64,000 bases of DNA from Xanthobacter agilis (GCF_021730435.1 NZ_JABWGX010000003.1:1-64000), one strand, 5' to 3'. Shown: positions 34,069-43,499, counted from the stretch's first letter. Notes: generated by a model from the letters alone, not told the origin. Program-made: numbers and translations.

Positions 34069-35035
34069 CACCGCCCCCCTCGCCCCCAAGGCGGTCGCGC
34101 CCAGGGCCGGCGCGCCGGACGACGCCGGGCGGCCGGCGCGGCCGCGGCCGCAGACCTCCATCGTTCCCGGGGCCACCATTGCCGGGAGCACCCTGGTGGC
34201 GGTGGTGGCGATCATGACCTTCCTCGCCTCCCTCACCATCGGCGCGGCATTCGCGGTGCGCACCACCGCCAGCCAGTGGCGCAGCGACGTGACGCGGGAG
34301 ATGACCATCCAGATCCGTGCCGGCGAGCCCAAGGCCACCGACGCGCAGGTGCAGCTCGCCGCCGAGATCGCCCGCGCCACCCCCGGCATCGCCGACACGC
34401 ACATTCTCTCGACCCAGGAGACGGGGCGGCTGCTGGAGCCGTGGCTGGGCTCTGGGCTCGACCTCGGCGACCTGCCGGTGCCGCGGGTGGTGGTGCTGAA
34501 GCTCGACGGCGCCACGACCGTGGACCTCGCCAAGCTCAGGCGCACCCTGAGCGATCGCATTCCCACCGCCACCCTCGACGATCATCGCCTGTGGTCGCAT
34601 CGCCTCAGCGCCATGGCCGAAGGCGTCATGGTCACGGGCGTGGCGCTGCTGGGGCTGGTGGGGCTCGCCACCGTGCTGTCGGTGGTGTTCGCCACCCGCG
34701 CGGCAGTGGCCACCAATCGGGCGGTGGTGGAGGTGCTGCATTTCGTCGGGGCCCGCGACGGCTTCATCGCGGCCCAGTTCCAGCGCCATTTCCTGAAGAT
34801 CGGGGCGCAGGGGGGGCTGCTCGGAGGCTGCGCCGCGGCGGCGGTGTTCGGGGCCATCGTCGCGCTGCCGCGCTTTGTTCCGGTAGGGGATCCGGAGGAT
34901 CCGACCCTTCTCGCCTGGCTCAATCCCGGCATCTGGGGGTTCGTGGGCATCGGCTGCGCGGTGGCGGTGGTGGCTTTTGCCACCGCATTCACGTCGCGGG
35001 TGACAGTTTACCGAACCTTGAGGATGATCCAGTGA
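34055..35035 (+). CDS. ftsX: Cell division protein FtsX
   Basis: Inner-membrane partner of FtsE, 326 residues. A long Pro/Ala/Arg-rich cytoplasmic N-terminus precedes the first membrane segment (about 45-68), the periplasmic loop (RTTASQWRSDVTREM onward) and three further membrane segments in the last 150 residues, the expected FtsX topology. LHFVGARDGFIAAQFQRHFLK is the conserved cytoplasmic loop of the family. The start lies within the end of ftsE, implying coupled translation. Confidence 0.92.
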   Translation: MSTTDTAPLAPKAVAPRAGAPDDAGRPARPRPQTSIVPGATIAGSTLVAVVAIMTFLASLTIGAAFAVRTTASQWRSDVTREMTIQIRAGEPKATDAQVQLAAEIARATPGIADTHILSTQETGRLLEPWLGSGLDLGDLPVPRVVVLKLDGATTVDLAKLRRTLSDRIPTATLDDHRLWSHRLSAMAEGVMVTGVALLGLVGLATVLSVVFATRAAVATNRAVVEVLHFVGARDGFIAAQFQRHFLKIGAQGGLLGGCAAAAVFGAIVALPRFVPVGDPEDPTLLAWLNPGIWGFVGIGCAVAVVAFATAFTSRVTVYRTLRMIQ

Positions 35036-35105
35036 AATCCACGGCCGTTTCGGGCCATGGCGGAGCCTCCTCGGGGTCGCCGCATTCCGCCCGCATGGTT
35101 GACAG

Positions 35106-35900
35106 ATGAGCACGACGACCGACCTGCGGCCCCGGATGGCCCGCTCAGGCTCCCGCGCCCCGCGACGCGCGCGGCGGGCGGAGCGCGCCGAACGGCCGGA
35201 GGGGGTGGCCCGCATGGAGATTTCGGCTGGCCGCCCGGCGCGCGGGCGACCCCTGCTGCGCCGGTTGGTCAAGGGGGTGGTGCTTTTGTCGGGGCTGTGC
35301 GTGCTGACGGTGCTGGCGGGCTTCCTGGCCTTCCTCACCCAGATCGCCGCCCGTGAACCGGTGCAGGTGAAGGCCGCCGACGCCATCGTCGTGCTCACCG
35401 GCGGTGCCTCGCGCATCGCCGACGGGGTCACGCTCCTCGCGGAAGGGCGGGGCAGGCGCCTTCTCATCACCGGCGTCAATCCGATCACGACGCCGGGCGA
35501 GCTGCGGCGGACCCTGCCCAATGGCGAGACGCTCATTTCCTGCTGCGTGGATCTCGGCCACAAGGCGCTCAACACCCGCGGCAACGCCATCGAGGCGGCG
35601 GAGTGGACGCGGAGCCAGAACTTCCGCTCGCTGGTGGTGGTCACTTCGGCTTGGCACATGCCGCGCGCGCTGGTGGAATTGAACCATTCCCTGCCCGATG
35701 TGGAGCTGGTGGCCTATCCGGTGGTGACCTCGCGCATGGAGACTGAGCGCTGGTGGCGCGATCCGGCCACGGTGAAGCTGCTCTTCAAGGAATATTTGAA
35801 GTACATGATGGCGAAGGCGCAGATCCGCCCCGCCCAGGCGGTGGCCGAAGTCGAGGCGCCGCGGCTGCGCGCATCCGCCGAGGCGCGCCGCGCACCGTGA
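35106..35900 (+). CDS. YdcF/SanA-like DUF218 membrane protein
   Basis: A 264-residue protein with a basic N-terminal region of about 50 residues, one membrane anchor (about 58-80, VVLLSGLCVLTVLAGFLAFL) and a DUF218 domain: DAIVVLTGGASRI, LLITGVNP, NTRGNAIEAAEW and VTSAWHMPRALVEL. DUF218 proteins such as ElyC and SanA affect envelope integrity and polyprenyl-lipid use; that role is inferred. Placement between ftsX and plsC suits an envelope function and is an arrangement familiar from related genomes. Confidence 0.88.
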   Translation: MSTTTDLRPRMARSGSRAPRRARRAERAERPEGVARMEISAGRPARGRPLLRRLVKGVVLLSGLCVLTVLAGFLAFLTQIAAREPVQVKAADAIVVLTGGASRIADGVTLLAEGRGRRLLITGVNPITTPGELRRTLPNGETLISCCVDLGHKALNTRGNAIEAAEWTRSQNFRSLVVVTSAWHMPRALVELNHSLPDVELVAYPVVTSRMETERWWRDPATVKLLFKEYLKYMMAKAQIRPAQAVAEVEAPRLRASAEARRAP

Positions 35901-35928
35901 GCGGTTCGGCGGCGAGGGAGCATTCCAG

Positions 35929-36744
35929 GTGGTGACGGCGCTGCGTTCGCTCGTGTTCCAGGTCGCGTTCTATGTCGTGACCGTGATCTATGTTTTCGCT
36001 TTCCTGCCGCTGCTGCTGCTGCCGCGCCGCCGCCATTGGAAATATGCGGTGCTGGCCTGGGCCAACACCAACAGCGCTTTGCTGCGGCTCATCTGCGGCA
36101 CGCGGGTGGAGATCCAAGGGCGGGAGAACATCCCGGACGGGCCGCTGCTGATCGCCTCGAAGCACCAGTCGGCGTGGGAAACCATGGCCCTGCTGCCCCT
36201 GTTCTCGGACCCCGCCTTCGTCCTGAAGCGGGAGCTCATCCGGATCCCGCTGCTGGGCTGGCATCTGACCAAGGCGCGGATGATACCCGTCGACCGCAGT
36301 GGCGGCATGGCGGCGCTGAAGGCCATGACGCGCTTCGCCCGCGGCGAGGTGGAGGCGGGCCGGCAGGTGCTGATCTTCCCGGAAGGCACGCGCTGCCCGC
36401 CGGGCGCGCCGCCGGACTATAAGTTCGGTGTCGCCCATCTCTATGGGTCGCTGGGTGTGCCGTGCCTGCCGGTGGCGCTCAATTCGGGCCTGTATTGGCC
36501 GCGCCGCGCCCTCACCAAGCGCGCCGGCACCATTCGCGTGGACATCCTGCCGCCGATCCCGCCCGGCCTCGGGCGCGCGGCATTCATGGCGCGCCTTGAG
36601 TCCGACATCGAGACCGCGAGCGCCCGGTTGCTCACCGCCGGGCTGAAGGAACTGGGCGACCGGGCGCCTAAAGAGCTTGCGGAACAGGGTCTTCCCCCGG
36701 CCGATGGGTCATCCCCGTTGTCCACCTCTGTGGAAAACTCTTGA
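35929..36744 (+). CDS. plsC: 1-acyl-sn-glycerol-3-phosphate acyltransferase (PlsC family)
   Basis: Adds the second acyl chain to lysophosphatidic acid in phospholipid synthesis at the inner membrane. The 271-residue protein has an N-terminal hydrophobic segment (VAFYVVTVIYVFAFLPLLLL), the catalytic block SKHQSAWET, the FPEGTR substrate motif and LPVALNSGLYW. The usual HX4D catalytic pair reads HX4E here (His-Gln-Ser-Ala-Trp-Glu), a conservative change. The start is GTG at 35929 behind GAGGGAG. The gene lies 28 bp after the ydcF-like gene. Confidence 0.9.
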   Translation: MVTALRSLVFQVAFYVVTVIYVFAFLPLLLLPRRRHWKYAVLAWANTNSALLRLICGTRVEIQGRENIPDGPLLIASKHQSAWETMALLPLFSDPAFVLKRELIRIPLLGWHLTKARMIPVDRSGGMAALKAMTRFARGEVEAGRQVLIFPEGTRCPPGAPPDYKFGVAHLYGSLGVPCLPVALNSGLYWPRRALTKRAGTIRVDILPPIPPGLGRAAFMARLESDIETASARLLTAGLKELGDRAPKELAEQGLPPADGSSPLSTSVENS

Positions 36745-36776
36745 TCGCGATTCTTCGGCGTTCTAGTTTCGTTCCC

Positions 36777-37199
36777 ATGAACGCGACTGATTCGCTCCTC
36801 ATTCCCTTGACCGACGCCGGCTGCCTCTCTGGCTTGAAGCATGGCGCGCTCGGCGCGCGCTACCGCTTCTGGCGTGATGAAGACGGCGTGCGGCATGTGT
36901 TCTCGGTGTACCCGGCCGATGCCGCGCCCGACTATCCGGATGCCGTCGCCATCGTCGCCCGCCGCACCCCCGCCGGCTCCATGGCCATGTGGGTGGGGCC
37001 GAGCGGAGAGGAGGCGCGGCGCATGGCGCAGCGGCTCGACGCTGATGAAATTCACATCCATGTGCTCGGCGAGAACGCCGCGCCCGGCTTGCGCCGCGTG
37101 CTGAATACCCATCGTTCTGTGGGGTGTGGTGCAGAGCCGCGCGCGCGGCTTCCGATGGTGGTGCGCGGCTGCCCCGTGGCACGCCGCCACGCGGCCTGA
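36777..37199 (+). CDS. Conserved-type hypothetical protein (140 aa)
   Basis: I do not recognise a family. The 140-residue soluble product begins MNATDSLLIPLTDAGCLSGL and has an alternating pattern that suggests an alpha/beta fold (FWRDEDGVRHVFSVYPADA, DAVAIVARRTPAG, DEIHIHVLGEN), then a basic, Arg-rich C-terminus with two cysteines. ATG at 36777 is the first ATG in the frame (an upstream TTG exists). Codon use with G/C third positions continues through the frame, which supports coding. It follows plsC closely. Confidence 0.55.
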   Translation: MNATDSLLIPLTDAGCLSGLKHGALGARYRFWRDEDGVRHVFSVYPADAAPDYPDAVAIVARRTPAGSMAMWVGPSGEEARRMAQRLDADEIHIHVLGENAAPGLRRVLNTHRSVGCGAEPRARLPMVVRGCPVARRHAA

Positions 37200-37397
37200 G
37201 TCGTGTGCCCATCGCCGGGGCGCCGTCCACGGTCGACGGGCTCCGTGGTTCTCCGTCTTGGGCGCTTGTGCGCGAAGGCGATCCCCGTGCCTGAAGAACG
37301 GGGCCTGCGCAATGGAACAAGGGGCCCTGCGCGCCCATGCGCGCGCAGAACGCTCCAGCCGGGCGGCGGACGATCGGGCGGTGGGTCCGCCCGTTGG

Positions 37398-37994
37398 TCA
37401 TTCACCTGGATCTGAGTGGGGGCGAAGAGGCCTCACGGCGTGTGCGGGCTCGTGGCGCAGCTGGTGCGCGATCCAGGCCAGATCGACGTCGGCAAGTCCC
37501 AGCTCCCCGAGGGCGCTGACCGTGGCGCACACATAATCCGCGTTCGGCCCGGATTTCCCGTGGGATCGGCGCACCAGGGCCAGCTGTTCCTCGCGGGTGA
37601 GCGCGCCCGCATATTGCGCATGACCGCGATTCACCAGATAGGCCACAGCGGGGGCGGCGCGGCGGCTGCCGTCCACAAGCTGGACCCGCCGCACGCATTC
37701 GCGATACACGCCTGAAATCTGTTCGCGCTCCGTGAGATAGGCGTGGGTCTGGCTCCACAGCTCGGGCTCGATCCGATAGGCGATGCCGCGACAGGACCCG
37801 CCGAGCTCGAGCCCCAGCACCAGGCCCGGCGCCTCCGGTGTGCCGCGATGGTGGAAGGAATAGACGCAGAGCGAACGGTGGGCGCCGATCAGCCGGGCCT
37901 CGCAGCGCTCGGCGAAGGCGAAGCCGGGGTTCCACATCAGCGAACCGTAGGCGAACACCCAGCGCTCGTGGGCTGCTCCTTGATTTTCAGTCAT
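37398..37994 (-). CDS. ChaC-like gamma-glutamylcyclotransferase
   Basis: A 198-residue protein of the ChaC family, which degrades glutathione to 5-oxoproline and Cys-Gly. The diagnostic FAYGSLMWNPGF loop is near residue 14, followed by GAHRSLCVYSFHHRGTPEAPGL and GGSCRGIAYRI; the glutamate expected in the active site is in YLTEREQISG or nearby. Cytosolic. It stands alone, with the DUF2125 gene divergent to it. Confidence 0.88.
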   Translation of the reverse strand: MTENQGAAHERWVFAYGSLMWNPGFAFAERCEARLIGAHRSLCVYSFHHRGTPEAPGLVLGLELGGSCRGIAYRIEPELWSQTHAYLTEREQISGVYRECVRRVQLVDGSRRAAPAVAYLVNRGHAQYAGALTREEQLALVRRSHGKSGPNADYVCATVSALGELGLADVDLAWIAHQLRHEPAHAVRPLRPHSDPGE

Positions 37995-38123
37995 GATCGA
38001 CGCGGACGCTCTCGGCGTTGACAGATCCCCTGCGCCGTCGCCTAACAGCGCGGAGCGCCCGCCGCAAGCGCGGCGGGGCCGATTCGTCCAGCCGCCGACC
38101 CGCTGCCGAGGGAAAGACCGCGC

Positions 38124-39179
38124 ATGACCCCCGCCGATGCCTCGTCCAAGCGCCTGAAGTCGTGGCTCGTCATTCTGCCGGTGGCCCTCGTGGTGCTGCT
38201 GGCGGTGGCCTGGAGTGGCCTATGGGTGTTCGCGGCCAACCGCGCCGAGCAGGAAATCGATGCCTGGGTGGACCGGGAGGCGCGGCTCGGCCGGATCTGG
38301 AATTGCGGCGAGCGGCACCTCGCCGGCTTTCCCTTTCGCTTCGAGCTGGTCTGCACCGACCCGACCCTGGAAACGCGCGGCGGTGACGCGACGCGGGTGA
38401 CGGCGGTGGCGGCCCATGCGGTGGCCCAGATCTGGGCCCCGAACCACATCGTTGCGGAATTCGTTCCGCCGGCGCGGGTCGAGGAGCGCGCCACCGGCCG
38501 CGCCTATGCGGCCACTTGGAGCCTGCTGCAAATGAGCGGGGTGGGGGATCTCACCGGCCAGCCGCAGCGGTTCTCGCTCCTGGTGCATGATCCTCGGGTG
38601 GAGGCGCCCGCGGACCCGTCCGGCCGGGCGCTGCTGTCGGCGCGTCTGTTGGAATTCCATGTGCGTCGGGTGCCCGGGACGTCGGGGCCCGACGGGCTCG
38701 CCTATGCGGCGGGCCTCGGCGGCGGCGAAAGCGCGGTGTTGGCGGAGGCGGGCAGTCCGGGACCGGTGGATGTCACGCTTCAGGGCCTCGTGACCGCGGC
38801 AGCGGATCTGCGGCCGATGCCGCTCACCCAGCGGCTGAAGGCCTGGGCGGCGGCCGGCGGGGTGGCGCGGCTCGATCGTTTCACCGTCACCACCCCTCAG
38901 GTCGCGGCCTCGGCGCGCGGGGAGCTGTCGCTCGATCCCATGGGGCGGCTGAACGGCGCCCTCGACCTGGGTTTCTCCGGGCTCAATGATCTGATGAAGC
39001 AGCTCGACCGCGCCGGGGTGGTGCCGCCGGAGCTGTCGCCGGTGGTGGGGGCGCTGGCCATGGTGGGCAAGCCCGCCACCGTTGAAGGACGCAAGGGCGT
39101 GAGCTTCGCCGTGGGCTTCAAGTCCGGCACCCTGCGTCTGGGCGGCTTTCCGGTGGGCATGGTGCCTCCCGTCTTCTGA
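38124..39179 (+). CDS. DUF2125 domain protein
   Basis: A 351-residue protein with one N-terminal membrane segment (about 13-37, LVILPVALVVLLAVAWSGLWVF) and a large periplasmic part of the DUF2125 family, common in alphaproteobacteria and of unknown function. Typical features: the early RIWNCGERHLAGFPFRFELVC region with two cysteines, and repeated beta-type segments later. The overall look is of an AsmA-like long beta-sheet protein, suggesting an envelope-lipid or assembly role, but that is speculation. Confidence 0.82.
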   Translation: MTPADASSKRLKSWLVILPVALVVLLAVAWSGLWVFAANRAEQEIDAWVDREARLGRIWNCGERHLAGFPFRFELVCTDPTLETRGGDATRVTAVAAHAVAQIWAPNHIVAEFVPPARVEERATGRAYAATWSLLQMSGVGDLTGQPQRFSLLVHDPRVEAPADPSGRALLSARLLEFHVRRVPGTSGPDGLAYAAGLGGGESAVLAEAGSPGPVDVTLQGLVTAAADLRPMPLTQRLKAWAAAGGVARLDRFTVTTPQVAASARGELSLDPMGRLNGALDLGFSGLNDLMKQLDRAGVVPPELSPVVGALAMVGKPATVEGRKGVSFAVGFKSGTLRLGGFPVGMVPPVF

Positions 39180-39191
39180 CGACGCTCCGCC

Positions 39192-40325
39192 TCAGAACAC
39201 GCGTTCGCCCGCCACCAGCACCTGTCGCACCACCGGCGTGCCCTCGACGATCCGGAACCGGGTGACATCCGCCCGCAGCCCCGGCGCGAGGCGCCCGCGA
39301 TCGTGGAGCCCGGCCATGCGGGCCGGAGCGCGGGTCACGAGGCCGAGCGCGGCGGGCAGCGGCAGGCCCTGCCGCAGATGCAGCGCCACCGCCGCCTGCA
39401 GCAGGCTCGCCGGCACATAGTCGGAGGCGAGCGCGTCGAGCAGGTTTTTCGCCGCCAGATCCTTCATGGCGATGCCATTGGAGTGGGACCCTCCGCGCAC
39501 CACGTTGGGCGCGCCGCCGATGGTGGCGAGGCCGGCGGCACGCGCGGCGCGGGCGGCATCGAGGGTGGTGGGAAACTCGCTGATGGAGCAACCGGCGTCG
39601 CGGGCGAGTTCCACATGCGCGGCGGTGGTGTCGTCGTGGCTGGCGCGGACGACGCCCTTTTCGCGCAACAGGTCGGCGAGGGCCTGAAAATTGTCGGCCA
39701 CCGCCGCGCGGCCGCGGGCGGACCGGGTCTCGATCTCCACCTCGGCCTCGGCGGCGGACTTGCCGATGCCGAGCAGGAACGTGCGCAGGCTCTCCACATT
39801 GCGCCATTGCCGGGCGCCCGGCGTGTGATCCATGAGCGAGGCGAGGGTCACGCGCGGCCGGTCGAGGGCCGGGGTGGCGAGGGCGAGGAGGGTCGGGTCC
39901 GTCATCTCGCAGCGCAGGTGGATGTAGTGGTCGGCGCGGAACAGGGCCGAATTGGCATCCACCGCGTCGAGCATGATGGTGAACAGCTCGCGCCGCTCCG
40001 CTTTGGCCTGGTCGAAGCCGCCGGCGCAGATGGCGTCGAACACGGTGGTGATGCCGCTGGCCACCACCTGCCCGTCATGGGCGAGGGCGGCCGCCCGCGC
40101 GTCCGGCCAGAACACCTTGGGGCGCGGCACGAAGTGGCTTTCGAGCGCGTCCGTGTGCAGATCGATGAGGCCGGGACAGACCATGTCGCCAGCGCAATCC
40201 AGTGCCGCCGCGGCATGGCTGCGGCCGTCGTCGACGGCCGCGATACGGCCGTCGCGCACCACCAAGGTACCATCGATGATGGTGTCGTCGAGAACGAGGC
40301 GGGCGTTGGTGAAGACGGATTCCAT
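39192..40325 (-). CDS. phnM: Alpha-D-ribose 1-methylphosphonate 5-triphosphate diphosphatase PhnM
   Basis: An amidohydrolase-fold enzyme that removes pyrophosphate in the C-P lyase pathway for phosphonate use. The 377-residue protein matches PhnM: N-terminal FTNARLVLDD, metal site PGLIDLHTDALESHF, FDAICAGGFDQAKAERRELF, HIHLRCE-type segment, SHDDTTAAHV, EFPTTLDAA and GGAPNVVRGGSHSN. None of the other phn genes (phnG-L, phnN) is nearby, so it is either separated from its cluster or has another use. It ends convergently 13 bp from the DUF2125 gene. Confidence 0.9.
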   Translation of the reverse strand: MESVFTNARLVLDDTIIDGTLVVRDGRIAAVDDGRSHAAAALDCAGDMVCPGLIDLHTDALESHFVPRPKVFWPDARAAALAHDGQVVASGITTVFDAICAGGFDQAKAERRELFTIMLDAVDANSALFRADHYIHLRCEMTDPTLLALATPALDRPRVTLASLMDHTPGARQWRNVESLRTFLLGIGKSAAEAEVEIETRSARGRAAVADNFQALADLLREKGVVRASHDDTTAAHVELARDAGCSISEFPTTLDAARAARAAGLATIGGAPNVVRGGSHSNGIAMKDLAAKNLLDALASDYVPASLLQAAVALHLRQGLPLPAALGLVTRAPARMAGLHDRGRLAPGLRADVTRFRIVEGTPVVRQVLVAGERVF

Positions 40326-40413
40326 GTCGGCTCCGCAGGAGGTCGGGCGAGGGCTGGAGGGGCCTCGCCGTCGCAGAAAAGGATGAACGTCGCGTGACGG
40401 CGCTGCGTCTGCC

Positions 40414-42057
40414 TCAGTTGAGGGGTTCGGCCGGGGGCGTGGCGGGCTTGGGCGTGGCGGGCTTGGGTGGGATCACCTGATAGAGACGGAAGCGCTCGCC
40501 CTCATAGATCATCTTCAAGCGGTCCGGATCGGGATTGGGCGCGCCGCGCTCGGTGAACAGCACATAGACATAATCGAAATGCTGGGGCCACAGATCCCAA
40601 TAGCGGGGGCCGTCGGGGGTCGCATCCTCCTCCGTCAACAGCAGTTGCTCAATCTGGGGCGGGGTGCCGTCCTCGGTATCCACCTGGTTGCGATAGGGCG
40701 GGTTGGCGCGCAGGATCTGCTTGCCCTTCACGGTAAAGGCGGTGGTGACGAGGCTCGATCGCTCGATGATGGCGAGGCAGGCGGCGTGAACCAGGCCGAG
40801 ATCGCGCGGATCGTTGCCGCCCTGGATGTCCGCATAGGCCACCAGGACCCGGGAGCCGGGATGGATGAGGCTGATGGACTTCTGGAAACTGGCGGTCCAG
40901 TGGGTCAGGCGGTCCCACACCGTCTGCACCTCGCCCACCCGCACCGCCAGCAGGAGGATGAGCACCACCACGAAACCGCGCTGCGCGAGCCGGTGGCGCA
41001 AATCCACCTGGATGGTCGCCAGCACCATGAAGGCGATGGCGATGGGGAAGCGCTGGTCCGCCATGTAGGTGGCGAACACCACCCGCGGCATGGCGAGATA
41101 GACCGCGCCGGCCACCAGCAGCAGCGGCAGCAGCAGCGGATGGGTGCGCAGGAGGCGATGCTGAATGGCCCAGGCCGCCGCCAGCACCACCACCGCGGTG
41201 AGCACGAACGCGACGATATCGTAATAGACGTTGATGACGAACTCGACGCCCTGGAGCTTGCCCTGGGGCTCCCAGGTGTTCTGCCCCGACAGGCCCCAGG
41301 TGGGGCTGGCGATGAGCATGGGGATGATGATCGCGAACGGCAGGCCGGAGGCGACGAAATCGATCAGCCGGGGCAGCAGTGGTGTGTCGCGCCGCCCGAA
41401 CAGGCGCGCCAGCTCGAACGACAGGATACCCACCGCGTACACGCCGGCCGCGAACAGGTGGCAGAAGAACAGCGCCACCACGAAGGCGGCGGAGATCATG
41501 AAGCGCAGCGGCCAGGGCTTTTCCCGCAGCAGGCTCCAGAACGCCAAGGCGAACAACGCGAGCCCGATGCCGAAATAATAATTCATCACGCCGATGAGGA
41601 AGATGTTGTTGTACAGCAGCGGAAAGGCCAGCAGCGGCAGCGCCGACCAGCTTCCGAACAAGGCGCGATGAAGGGTCAGCGTGCCCGCCGTGATGAGCGC
41701 GAAGCACAAGAGGGTATAGATCTCGCCGGCGACATAGATGTTGGTGACGCGATCGATGACCGGAACCACCAAATCCATCATCAGATTGGGCAGGATGGAC
41801 CATTCCAGCGAATAAAAGCGCGCGAGGTTCTCGTCATGGGGCAGCGCGGCGATGACGTGCATGCGTGCCAGATGGTTCACATAGTCCGACAGCGGCGGGA
41901 TGGGGTGCGTCAGGATCGGGATCGACACGAGCGCCATGCACGCCACGAACAAAAGCGCGATGAGCCCGCGCGACAGGTCGTGGGGCCGGCGCGGCGGCAG
42001 GCGGAGCGGCGCGGGAGCCGACGTCGAGGCCTGGGGCGGATGGGACTGGGCGGACAT
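40414..42057 (-). CDS. Large multi-spanning membrane protein, unknown function
   Basis: A 547-residue inner-membrane protein with about eleven to twelve hydrophobic segments between residues 30 and 400, then a soluble C-terminal region of about 140 residues ending in a Lys-Pro-Ala-Thr repeat (PKPATPKPATPP). An early loop has HPIPPLSDYVNHLARMHV, which includes an acidic residue in the place where GT-C glycosyltransferases carry their catalytic Asp; this makes a polyprenyl-sugar transferase conceivable, but I cannot assign it. An Ala/Pro-rich N-terminus precedes the first segment. No glycan genes are adjacent. Confidence 0.8.
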   Translation of the reverse strand: MSAQSHPPQASTSAPAPLRLPPRRPHDLSRGLIALLFVACMALVSIPILTHPIPPLSDYVNHLARMHVIAALPHDENLARFYSLEWSILPNLMMDLVVPVIDRVTNIYVAGEIYTLLCFALITAGTLTLHRALFGSWSALPLLAFPLLYNNIFLIGVMNYYFGIGLALFALAFWSLLREKPWPLRFMISAAFVVALFFCHLFAAGVYAVGILSFELARLFGRRDTPLLPRLIDFVASGLPFAIIIPMLIASPTWGLSGQNTWEPQGKLQGVEFVINVYYDIVAFVLTAVVVLAAAWAIQHRLLRTHPLLLPLLLVAGAVYLAMPRVVFATYMADQRFPIAIAFMVLATIQVDLRHRLAQRGFVVVLILLLAVRVGEVQTVWDRLTHWTASFQKSISLIHPGSRVLVAYADIQGGNDPRDLGLVHAACLAIIERSSLVTTAFTVKGKQILRANPPYRNQVDTEDGTPPQIEQLLLTEEDATPDGPRYWDLWPQHFDYVYVLFTERGAPNPDPDRLKMIYEGERFRLYQVIPPKPATPKPATPPAEPLN

Positions 42058-42556
42058 GGGTGAACTCTGCCTGGAGATGCCCGCCGGGGAGCGTGCATGC
42101 GTGGGTGGAGTGCGGCGGCGGTGTTTCGCGTTCGATCCGAAGCGCAGCTTTACCGTGTCTCGGCGAGGTTGAAATGCTCATGACGATCGAGTTGACACCG
42201 CGGCCCCGCCGCAAGGCGGGACGGGCGCCGCCTCGGACCGCTGGCGATAGCCGCCTTGCCCTCCTGAGGTCTGCAATCGCCGGACGCCGGCCCCCGGAGG
42301 GAGGACCCCGGCGGAACCGGTGGAGCACGTTTTGGTCGCATGCTCTTCGCACTCCGATTGTGGTGCGCCGGAGGCCCCTTATCATCACGTTTTCGTGAGT
42401 GGGAAAATGCCCATTCCGTCGGATGCCAACAGCCAGCCGCACCCTTCCCCGGCGGCGGCGAACGGGCTATGAGGGCGCCGTTCCGGGGGCGCGGGGCGCA
42501 ACGGCGCCGCCGTGCCTGCAAAGCCCCTCGGGTCGACCCGCTTGAGCGAGATCTCC
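42058..42556. other. 499-bp gene-free region upstream of argB
   Basis: Between the divergent unknown membrane protein gene and argB. No frame gives a credible protein. It should hold both promoters. A short perfect palindrome TCACG-TTTT-CGTGA at 42385-42398 is the only clear structure; the part around 42360-42420 is less GC-rich. Confidence 0.4.
42385..42398. promoter_or_regulatory. Operator-like palindrome TCACG-N4-CGTGA
   Basis: Exact 5-bp arms around TTTT, 159 bp upstream of argB. It shares the layout T(T/C)ACG-N4-CGT(A/G)A with the element at 7106-7119. The binding protein is unknown. Confidence 0.3.
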
Positions 42557-43462
42557 ATGACCGAGACCGTCCTGTCCCCCATCGCGGAAGCGCAGCTTCA
42601 GGCTGAAGTGCTGGCCAAGGCGCTGCCCCATATGCAGCGCTACGACGATACCATCATCGTGGTGAAGTACGGCGGCCACGCCATGGGCGACGAGGATTTG
42701 GCCCGCCACTTCGCGCGGGACATCGTGCTGCTGGAACAGGCCGGCGTGAACCCCGTGGTGGTCCACGGCGGCGGCCCGCAGATCGGCGCCATGCTGGAGA
42801 AGCTCGGCATCAAGTCCGAATTCGCGGCCGGCCTGCGCGTGACCGACAAGGCGACGGTCGAGATCGTCGAGATGGTGCTCGCTGGCTCCATCAACAAGCA
42901 GATCGTGGGCTTCATCAACGAGGCCGGCGGCAAGGCCATCGGCCTGTGCGGCAAGGACGGCAACATGGTGCGTGCCCGCAAGGCCACCCGCACCCTGGTC
43001 GATCCCGGCAGCAAGATCGAGCAGGTGGTGGACCTCGGCTTCGTGGGCGAGCCCGACACGGTGGACACCATGGTGCTCGACCAGATCCTGGGCCGCGACC
43101 TGGTGCCCGTGCTGGCGCCGGTGGCGGCCGCGGTGGATGGTGGCACCTACAATGTGAACGCCGACACCTTCGCCGGCGCCATCGCCGGCGCGCTGGGCGC
43201 CAAGCGCCTGCTGATGCTCACCGACGTGCCCGGCGTGCTGGACAAGAACAAGCAGCTCATTCCGCGCCTCACCATCGCCGAGGCGCATGCGCTGATCGCC
43301 GACGGCACCATTTCCGGCGGCATGATCCCGAAGGTGGAAACCTGCATCTATGCCCTGGAGAAGGGCGTGGAAGGCGTGGTCATCCTCGACGGCAAGGTGC
43401 CGCACGCGGTGCTGGTGGAACTGCTCACCGACCACGGCGCCGGCACCCTCATCACCCGCTGA
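42557..43462 (+). CDS. argB: Acetylglutamate kinase
   Basis: Phosphorylates N-acetylglutamate, the second and usually feedback-controlled step of arginine synthesis, in the cytosol. The 301-residue protein has [10 protein letters not shown] near the N-terminus, the GGGPQIG substrate loop, [12 protein letters not shown] and [12 protein letters not shown] for nucleotide binding, and a C-terminal [14 protein letters not shown] block. The N-terminal helix of about 25 residues ([18 protein letters not shown]) is the extension seen in arginine-inhibited hexameric enzymes, so feedback inhibition is likely. The start at 42557 fits the family. Terminator hairpin and RIME-like element follow. Confidence 0.97.
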   Translation: MTETVLSPIAEAQLQAEVLAKALPHMQRYDDTIIVVKYGGHAMGDEDLARHFARDIVLLEQAGVNPVVVHGGGPQIGAMLEKLGIKSEFAAGLRVTDKATVEIVEMVLAGSINKQIVGFINEAGGKAIGLCGKDGNMVRARKATRTLVDPGSKIEQVVDLGFVGEPDTVDTMVLDQILGRDLVPVLAPVAAAVDGGTYNVNADTFAGAIAGALGAKRLLMLTDVPGVLDKNKQLIPRLTIAEAHALIADGTISGGMIPKVETCIYALEKGVEGVVILDGKVPHAVLVELLTDHGAGTLITR

Positions 43463-43499
43463 GCCGGGCGCGGCGCGCCGGCGGGAGCTCCTACCATGC

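Noticed and set aside
37449-37475. tRNA-like 5' string (GTGGCGCAGCTGGTGCG)
   Set aside because: It lies inside the ChaC coding frame; no matching acceptor stem, anticodon arm or T-loop is found downstream.
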